A stretch of DNA of 8,537 nucleotides, from NCBI GenBank assembly GCA_007132685.1, contig SLOC01000066.1, positions 1 through 8,537 of the forward strand, given 5' to 3'. The position numbers were made by a program, and so were the translations under genes. Positions 3,835 through 8,537 of the stretch are shown piece after piece (the first letter of the stretch is position 1; each line of letters begins with the position of its first letter). Source of the stretch: Candidatus Saccharimonadota bacterium (GTDB lineage: Bacteria; Patescibacteriota; Saccharimonadia; Saccharimonadales; SLHW01). The notes below the pieces were generated by a model, which saw nothing but the letters and a program-made list of their open reading frames with translations, searched no databases and had not been told where the DNA came from.

Positions 3835-5610
3835 ATGCAACAAACACGCAAAACACCAAACACATTGGCGCGTACCCGTATCTGGTATGTGCTTATTTTG
3901 CTTTTATCGGCTGTGGTGCTTGTTCGAGTGTTTCATTTGCAGGTTATCCAACACGATTATTACAAAACAGCTGCTGAAGCCGGTCAGATGCGTGAATATG
4001 AGATTCCGGCATCTCGGGGTGTTATTGAGGCTCATAATGGTGACTCGGTAGTTCCGCTGGTGTTAAATGAATCCCGCTACATCGTGTTCGTCGACCCGTT
4101 ACACATTGAGGACATCGATGACGCGGCTGAACAGCTTGTGAGTGTGCTCGGCGCACAGGACAAAGCAGAAGTCGAGCAAAAGATGGCTGCTGATAACCGC
4201 TATCAGGTTATTCAACGGAATGTAACTAAAACGGTCGTAGAGAACATAGAAGAGCTCGAGCTGCCAGGAGTGGGTATCCGCGAAGAACCCCAGCGGACAT
4301 ATCCGCACGGGAGCCTAGCTGCACATATACTCGGTTTCGTAAATAATGATGGCGAAGGGGTGTACGGTATTGAACAAGCTCTTGACGATGAGCTAGTAGG
4401 CACACCAGGGCAACTACGGGCGGTGACTGATACGCGCGGCATACCACTGGCGGCTAATCCAGAAAACACGCTTATCGAACCGCAGGAAGGGAGACGTACG
4501 CGGCTGACGATAGATGTAAGTCTACAACGACAGTTAGAAGATGCGCTAGAACATGGTCTGGAGCGTGCACGATCTGAGTCTGGCGGCGCATTGGTGATAG
4601 ATGCTAACAGTGGCGCTATCAAGGCGATGGCGAACTATCCGACCTTTGACCCGTCGCGATTTTATGAGGTTTCTAATGATGAAAGCGATGTATTTGCGAA
4701 CCGGCTCGTTACTTCACCGATGGAAATTGGTTCTATCATGAAGCCGCTAACACTTGCAGCAGCGTTGAACGAAGGAGCCGTACGACGAGATACGACATAC
4801 TACGACCCAGATAGATTTACAGTTGATGGCGCAACAATCCGCAATGTCGAAGAGTCGAGCGGGGTAGGCGAGCGCAACATGGAAGATATTCTTCGTTTAT
4901 CATTAAATACCGGTGCAACCTGGCTGCTTAAGCAAATGGGTGGCGGTGATGAAATAAATGAAACTGCTCGAACTACATGGCACCACTACATGACTGAGCG
5001 TTTCTTTTTTGATAAGCCAACAGGCATAGAACAGGGCTACGAAGTTGCTGGTGATATACCCGATCCATTTGATGGGTATGGTCTTAACATCCAGTATGCC
5101 AATACAGCATTCGGGCAGGGCATGACCACCACGCCGCTCCACGCTGCAGCAGCACTTTCAGCAGTGATCAATCAAGGCACATACTATCAACCACGATTGG
5201 TCGATGCTCAATCAGATAACGAGGGAGCTATGCAGCCAAAAGATCCTGTGGCAGTAAGGAAAGATGTTGTTTCGCCCTCAGTAAGTGCGGATATTCGTCG
5301 TCTGATGGAAGGGGCGTTTGCCCAGAACTATCGTTCCTATGGCCTGAACAATCTGCGAACCGGATTTACTATCGGTGGCAAAACAGGTACGGCAGAAGTC
5401 CCGCATCCTGAAGGCGGATATTATGAAGACAGATTTAATGGTACGTTTTTCGGCTATGTGTCCGGTGATGACAGTACTTATGTCATCATGGTACGGGTCG
5501 ACGAGCCGAGAATCGGCGGGTACGCCGGATCAACGGCAGCTGGCCCGATATTTGTCGATATCGCTACGACGCTCATTGACTCATTCGGCATGCAACCGAG
5601 AGTGAACTAA
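3835..5610 (+). CDS. ftsI: Class B penicillin-binding protein, septal transpeptidase FtsI (PBP3/PBP2b type)
   Basis: The 591-residue protein crosslinks new peptidoglycan strands as the transpeptidase partner of FtsW. A short basic tail and one membrane anchor (about 16-34) are followed by the class B dimerisation/pedestal domain, with SRGVIE near 60 and TYPHGSLAAHILGFVNNDGEGVYGIE at about 155-180. The transpeptidase domain has all three catalytic motifs: SIMK with nucleophile Ser300 and Lys303, SLN at 356-358, and KTG at 516-518. It ends about 70 residues after KTG without PASTA repeats. Placement between ftsL and mraY supports FtsI rather than elongation PBP2. The ATG puts the membrane anchor at the usual position; no well-spaced Shine-Dalgarno site precedes it. 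The first 11 codons are A/C-rich. murE and murF, which usually follow, are absent. Confidence 0.95.
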   Translation: MQQTRKTPNTLARTRIWYVLILLLSAVVLVRVFHLQVIQHDYYKTAAEAGQMREYEIPASRGVIEAHNGDSVVPLVLNESRYIVFVDPLHIEDIDDAAEQLVSVLGAQDKAEVEQKMAADNRYQVIQRNVTKTVVENIEELELPGVGIREEPQRTYPHGSLAAHILGFVNNDGEGVYGIEQALDDELVGTPGQLRAVTDTRGIPLAANPENTLIEPQEGRRTRLTIDVSLQRQLEDALEHGLERARSESGGALVIDANSGAIKAMANYPTFDPSRFYEVSNDESDVFANRLVTSPMEIGSIMKPLTLAAALNEGAVRRDTTYYDPDRFTVDGATIRNVEESSGVGERNMEDILRLSLNTGATWLLKQMGGGDEINETARTTWHHYMTERFFFDKPTGIEQGYEVAGDIPDPFDGYGLNIQYANTAFGQGMTTTPLHAAAALSAVINQGTYYQPRLVDAQSDNEGAMQPKDPVAVRKDVVSPSVSADIRRLMEGAFAQNYRSYGLNNLRTGFTIGGKTGTAEVPHPEGGYYEDRFNGTFFGYVSGDDSTYVIMVRVDEPRIGGYAGSTAAGPIFVDIATTLIDSFGMQPRVN

Positions 5611-5612
5611 GG

Positions 5613-5618
5613 TATAAT
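5613..5618 (+). promoter_or_regulatory. Possible -10 box (TATAAT) before mraY
   Basis: A perfect TATAAT lies in the 22-nt gap between ftsI and mraY, with its end 14 nt before the mraY ATG. That predicts a leader of roughly 8 nt. No convincing -35 is found at 16-18 bp upstream, where the sequence is still ftsI codons, so it may be a weak or inactive promoter. The putative TACAAT box of ftsI also ends 14 nt before its ATG. Confidence 0.4.
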
Positions 5619-5632
5619 TTATAGAGATAAGT

Positions 5633-6679
5633 ATGATCGAGACCATTGAAATCATCGCCGAAACAAACATTGTACTCCAAGTACTGCTACTGGGGATTCT
5701 CGGCTTTATCGTGAGCATGGTGCTCACTCCGATATATACATCGATTGCCTACAAGTGGCAGTGGTGGAAGCAGCAGCGGACTGATGCATGGTCTGGCGGC
5801 GAAGCCAGCGTGTACAAAAAGCTTCACGCGGAGAAGCACAAACGTAACATACCGACTATGGCCGGAATTATTTTCGTTACAAGCGTGTTTCTTGTAACAA
5901 TGCTGCTGAATCTTGATCGTGGACAAACGTGGTTGCCGCTGGCAGCGATGGTTGGCTCTGGAGCGATTGGCTTTATTGATGACTGGATAAATATTCGCGG
6001 CAAAAAATCACTAGTCGCTGGTATGCAATCGAAGATCAAGTTTATCCTGCATAGTGCAGTGGCGCTGGTTGGCGGCTGGTGGTTCTTTGATCGACTAGAT
6101 GTGGTGAGTATTAGCTTACCGTTTGTAGGTGAGTGGGTGATTGGTGCTGGTATCATTTTGCTGTTTTGGTTGGTGGTTATCGCGACCGCAAATGCTGTGA
6201 ATATCACAGATGGCCTTGATGGTCTCGCTGGTGGTTTACTGGTAGCGTCTTTTTCTGCGTATACGGTGATCTGCTTAATCCAGGGGCAATACGTACTGGC
6301 GGGCTTCTGTTTGAGCGTTGTCGGAGCACTACTTAGTTATACTTGGTTTAATGTGTATCCAGCACGGTTTTTCATGGGGGATGTCGGCTCCTTCTCTCTG
6401 GGGACAGCGCTCGGAGTCATTGCTATGCAAACTGATACGGTATGGGTGCTACCTATAATCGGTATTGTTTTTGTAGCGGAAACTGGATCGGTAATAATCA
6501 ACCGTCTATCGAAGAAGTTGCGCGGCGGCAAAAAAGTATTCCTATCATCGCCAATCCACCATCACTTCGAAGCTATAGGCTGGCCGGAAACAAAAGTCAC
6601 TATGCGGTTTTGGATACTCGGTCAAGTCGCTGCAGTGCTCGGTATTATGGCCTATTTATTAAGCGGTTTTGTAATGTAA
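5633..6679 (+). CDS. mraY: Phospho-N-acetylmuramoyl-pentapeptide transferase MraY
   Basis: MraY is an integral membrane enzyme that transfers phospho-MurNAc-pentapeptide from UDP to undecaprenyl phosphate, making lipid I. The 348 residues show about ten hydrophobic segments, as expected. Active-site motifs are all present: the Asp pair D116-D117 (FIDDW), NAVNITDGLDGLAGG with N190, D193 and D196, FMGDVGS with D250, and the cytoplasmic loop SPIHHHFE with H309-H311. These match the Mg-binding and substrate residues known for the family. The stop is followed 31 nt later by ftsW, with no murD between. The ATG has only a weak purine-rich lead (GAGATAAGT). No truncation or odd residue was seen. Confidence 0.96.
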   Translation: MIETIEIIAETNIVLQVLLLGILGFIVSMVLTPIYTSIAYKWQWWKQQRTDAWSGGEASVYKKLHAEKHKRNIPTMAGIIFVTSVFLVTMLLNLDRGQTWLPLAAMVGSGAIGFIDDWINIRGKKSLVAGMQSKIKFILHSAVALVGGWWFFDRLDVVSISLPFVGEWVIGAGIILLFWLVVIATANAVNITDGLDGLAGGLLVASFSAYTVICLIQGQYVLAGFCLSVVGALLSYTWFNVYPARFFMGDVGSFSLGTALGVIAMQTDTVWVLPIIGIVFVAETGSVIINRLSKKLRGGKKVFLSSPIHHHFEAIGWPETKVTMRFWILGQVAAVLGIMAYLLSGFVM

Positions 6680-6693
6680 GATAAAAGCAGAAA

Positions 6694-6710
6694 TAACAAA
6701 AAACAAAAAC
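6694..6710 (+). promoter_or_regulatory. A/C leader of ftsW, near-copy of the rsmH leader
   Basis: The 17 nt before the ftsW ATG, TAACAAAAAACAAAAAC, are almost the same as the 17 nt before the rsmH ATG (2322-2338), TAACAAAAACAAAAACA. In both, TAACAA is followed by 11 nt and then ATG. There is no Shine-Dalgarno sequence. It may be an unstructured translation-initiation region, a -10-like element, or both; no good -35 is seen here (TTGTAA at 6669-6674 would give a 19-bp spacer). Confidence 0.45.
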
Positions 6711-8000
6711 ATGAAACAAAAGAACCGACACCAAAGAAGACGCATCTCGCCACTGATAGCCGGCGACGGGCAGCACCGCCGACATCGCCCGGATTATTCA
6801 TTGAGCGTTATTTGTCTATTGCTTCTGGTAATTGGTATGATCGTGGTCTATGCGATTAGCCCCGGTCTGGCTGCACAGTCAGGATTGAGTGAATCGCATT
6901 TTGTGCAGCGACAAATGATTGCCATCTTGTTAGCAGTTGTGACATTTATCGTAGTCTCCAAGCTTCCGCTTGAGATCTGGTGGCGTAGTATCAAGATACT
7001 ATTGGCGGTTACGTTGCTAGCATTACTTGCGACACAAGTAACAGGTAGCGGTGAAGCAAATGCGGCTCGCTGGGTGCAAATAGGTGGTCTATCCTTTCAA
7101 TCAGTTGAGCTCTTGAAATTTACGTTGGTTATATGGCTTGCCGGTTTCTTGAGTAAACGTCATAGGGAAGGGACGGTGAATGACTTTCATAAGACACTAA
7201 AACCGCTTGGTCTGGTGCTGCTTGTGTCGGGCTTTATTGTGGCGGTGCTGCAGAGCGACTTGGGTTCGATGGGCGTGGTAGCCGGGATAATCATTGTCAT
7301 GTTGTTTGTAGCGGGTGTCTCGTGGCGCTTACTGGCTGCAGGAGCTGTAATGGTACTGCTCGCCGGCTCGCTGCTAATTGTGGCGAGCCCTTATCGGCAG
7401 GAACGTGTCATGACGTTTTTGAACCCTCAAGCAGATTGTCTAGCAGAAGGATATCAAGCGTGCCAGGCATTGATTGCGATAGGGTCGGGCGGATTGTTTG
7501 GGAAGGGTATCGACCGAAGCGCACAAGCATATGGATATTTGCCGGAAGCAGCCAATGACTCAATATTTGCAGTACTTGCTGAAATGTTTGGCTTTGTCGG
7601 TGTTGTTGTCGTCATAGGGCTTCTGGTAGCGCTATTTACCAGGTTGTATAGGATTATTGAGCGAACTCCGTCAATGTATAGTCAATTAATCGTCGTGGGG
7701 GCGCTCACTTGGCTGAGCACGCAGGCATTTATAAATATTATGGCGATGGTTGGGTTGTTTCCGCTAAAAGGCATCACCTTGCCATTTATAAGTTATGGCG
7801 GTACCAGTATAATCTTTGTTACAGCTGCGGTTGCGCTAGCGTTTAATATTTCACGCTACAGTACGTTTTCGGTGATTGAACAAAGTGTAACGAAGCGGAA
7901 CCAAAAGCAGCAAAAGAAGAAAGGAAATTTACGTGACAATTCTGTTGAGCGGCGGGGGAACCGGCGGCCACATTACGCCTATCCTGTCCGTCGCCCATAA
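6711..8000 (+). CDS. ftsW: SEDS peptidoglycan glycosyltransferase FtsW
   Basis: FtsW polymerises lipid II into glycan strands at the septum together with FtsI. The 429-residue protein has a basic N-terminal tail (MKQKNRHQRRR, then RRHRPDY) and about ten hydrophobic segments. SEDS signatures include ARWVQIGGLSFQSVELLK (about 118-135; S where P is usual before SE), the loop LPEAANDSIFAVLAE with D283 at the position of the putative catalytic Asp, and PLKGITLPFISYGGTS (351-366), typical of FtsW rather than RodA. Two cysteines, C243 and C251, lie in the large loop before the catalytic segment and could form a disulfide. The basic C-terminal tail (from about 394) includes KRNQKQQKKKGNLR. Its last 23 codons overlap murG in another frame. 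Position just before murG supports FtsW. Confidence 0.93.
   Translation: MKQKNRHQRRRISPLIAGDGQHRRHRPDYSLSVICLLLLVIGMIVVYAISPGLAAQSGLSESHFVQRQMIAILLAVVTFIVVSKLPLEIWWRSIKILLAVTLLALLATQVTGSGEANAARWVQIGGLSFQSVELLKFTLVIWLAGFLSKRHREGTVNDFHKTLKPLGLVLLVSGFIVAVLQSDLGSMGVVAGIIIVMLFVAGVSWRLLAAGAVMVLLAGSLLIVASPYRQERVMTFLNPQADCLAEGYQACQALIAIGSGGLFGKGIDRSAQAYGYLPEAANDSIFAVLAEMFGFVGVVVVIGLLVALFTRLYRIIERTPSMYSQLIVVGALTWLSTQAFINIMAMVGLFPLKGITLPFISYGGTSIIFVTAAVALAFNISRYSTFSVIEQSVTKRNQKQQKKKGNLRDNSVERRGNRRPHYAYPVRRP
7920..7925 (+). promoter_or_regulatory. Shine-Dalgarno site of murG inside ftsW
   Basis: AAAGGA, within a longer purine run (AAGAAGAAAGGAAA), ends 7 nt before the GTG at 7933. This is a well-placed ribosome binding site. 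It fixes the murG start and differs from the A/C leaders without SD used by rsmH, ftsL and ftsW. Confidence 0.65.
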
Positions 8001-8537
8001 GCTAAAGCAAAGAGACAAGGCAATTCGAGTTGTCTACGTTGGAGAGCGGGGCAGTAAGCTGCGGTCCATGCTTGAGAATAACGATGATATTGATGAGACA
8101 GTGACCATTTTTGCTGGTAAGTTTCGCCGCTATCACAACGAAAGCTGGTGGCAGCGTATGTTTGACCTTAAAACTCATTGGCTGAACTTTAGGGATTTGC
8201 TGTTTATATTGCTTGGCTTTATGCAATCAGTAAGGCTAATCAGTCGATATAAACCGAATGCGGTGTTTTTGAAGGGCGGGTTCGTCGGCGTTCCAGTCGG
8301 GCTTGCTGCAGGCATATATAAAAAACCAATCATGACTCATGATTCTGATGCAGTAGCAGGTTTGGCAAACCGCGTAGTTAGTCGGTTTGTAAGTATTCAT
8401 GCCACTGCATTAGCGGCTGATTGCTACTCCTACCCATCAGCTAAAGTACTTCAAGTGGGAGTTATTGTTAGCCACAACTATCGTCGCGTTAAGGAGTCGG
8501 ACAAAAAAGCTGCAAAAGCCCAGCTTAAGCTACCAGA
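7933..8537 (+). CDS. murG: UDP-GlcNAc:lipid I N-acetylglucosaminyltransferase MurG, 3'-truncated by the window edge
   Basis: MurG adds GlcNAc to lipid I at the inner membrane face, giving lipid II. The frame runs open from GTG to the last base (201 codons and two bases; full proteins are about 350-370). It begins VTILLSGGGTGGHITP, with the family glycine-rich loop GGGTGGH at 7-13. KGGFVGVPVGLAA (114-126) is the second conserved glycine block. THDSDAVAGLANR (135-147) is at the place of the usual HEQNxxxGLTNR, with HEQN replaced by HDSD. A Trp-rich and hydrophobic stretch (about 60-100) precedes the second block and may help membrane contact. GTG is chosen because it directly precedes the conserved beta-strand and has a good Shine-Dalgarno site. 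The first 68 nt overlap ftsW. The UDP-GlcNAc-binding C-terminal half is not in the window. Confidence 0.92.
   Translation, partial: MTILLSGGGTGGHITPILSVAHKLKQRDKAIRVVYVGERGSKLRSMLENNDDIDETVTIFAGKFRRYHNESWWQRMFDLKTHWLNFRDLLFILLGFMQSVRLISRYKPNAVFLKGGFVGVPVGLAAGIYKKPIMTHDSDAVAGLANRVVSRFVSIHATALAADCYSYPSAKVLQVGVIVSHNYRRVKESDKKAAKAQLKLP

Noticed and set aside
4212..4622. 136-codon open frame on the minus strand inside ftsI
   Set aside because: It is antisense to a strongly supported gene, Ser/Arg/Pro-rich, with no recognisable domain or start signal.
5824..6207. 127-codon open frame on the minus strand inside mraY
   Set aside because: It lies antisense to conserved mraY codons and shows no domain or ribosome site.
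7900..8000. ftsW frameshift or pseudogene
   Set aside because: All SEDS motifs are intact in one frame up to the tail, and the overlap is explained by the murG start; a sequencing indel remains possible but is not needed.

Overview
This window is the 5' half of a bacterial division and cell wall (dcw) cluster, all on the + strand. The order is yvcK (5'-truncated), a small membrane-anchored unknown protein, mraZ, rsmH, ftsL, ftsI, mraY, ftsW, then murG cut by the right edge. TGA is used as a stop (yvcK), so the UGA=Gly code of Gracilibacteria and Absconditabacteria does not apply. The compact murE/murF/murD-less cluster, the short divergent MraZ, a MurG with HDSD where HEQN is usual, and the scarcity of Shine-Dalgarno (SD) sites suggest a Candidate Phyla Radiation bacterium. 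Candidatus Saccharibacteria (TM7) is my best guess; this is inference, with no tree behind it.

Layout. 1-900: C-terminal bulk of YvcK. 901-955: a short gap with a near-consensus promoter ending 7 nt before the next ATG. 956-1399: unknown one-TM protein. 1400-1621: mraZ control region with a DnaA-box-like nonamer and a phased array of GTGGGT boxes, the expected MraZ operator. 1622-1981: mraZ. 1982-2338: a 357-nt non-coding stretch with several hairpins, a 12-bp long-range inverted repeat, A/C tracts and a probable rsmH promoter. 2339-3250: rsmH. 3251-3435: a hairpin-rich gap. 3436-3780: ftsL. 3781-3834: a small inverted repeat, an ATG-TAG start-stop and promoter-like boxes. 3835-5610: ftsI. 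5633-6679: mraY. 6711-8000: ftsW. 7933-8537: murG, overlapping ftsW by 68 nt.

How the genes work together. MraZ is the transcriptional regulator of the cluster. RsmH methylates 16S rRNA. FtsL, FtsI and FtsW form the core of the septal peptidoglycan synthase. MraY and MurG make lipid I and lipid II, the substrate FtsW polymerises and FtsI crosslinks. YvcK is known in other bacteria as a UDP-sugar-binding factor tied to carbon flux and wall synthesis. The cytoplasmic ligases MurD, MurE and MurF are absent from the places they usually occupy, so the retained block is the membrane-associated half of the pathway.

The most unusual material is between the genes: probable leaderless or very short-leader starts, A/C-rich G-poor leaders repeated almost identically before rsmH and ftsW, and several inverted repeats that could be RNA structures or operators. 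No mobile element, tRNA, rRNA or CRISPR was seen.
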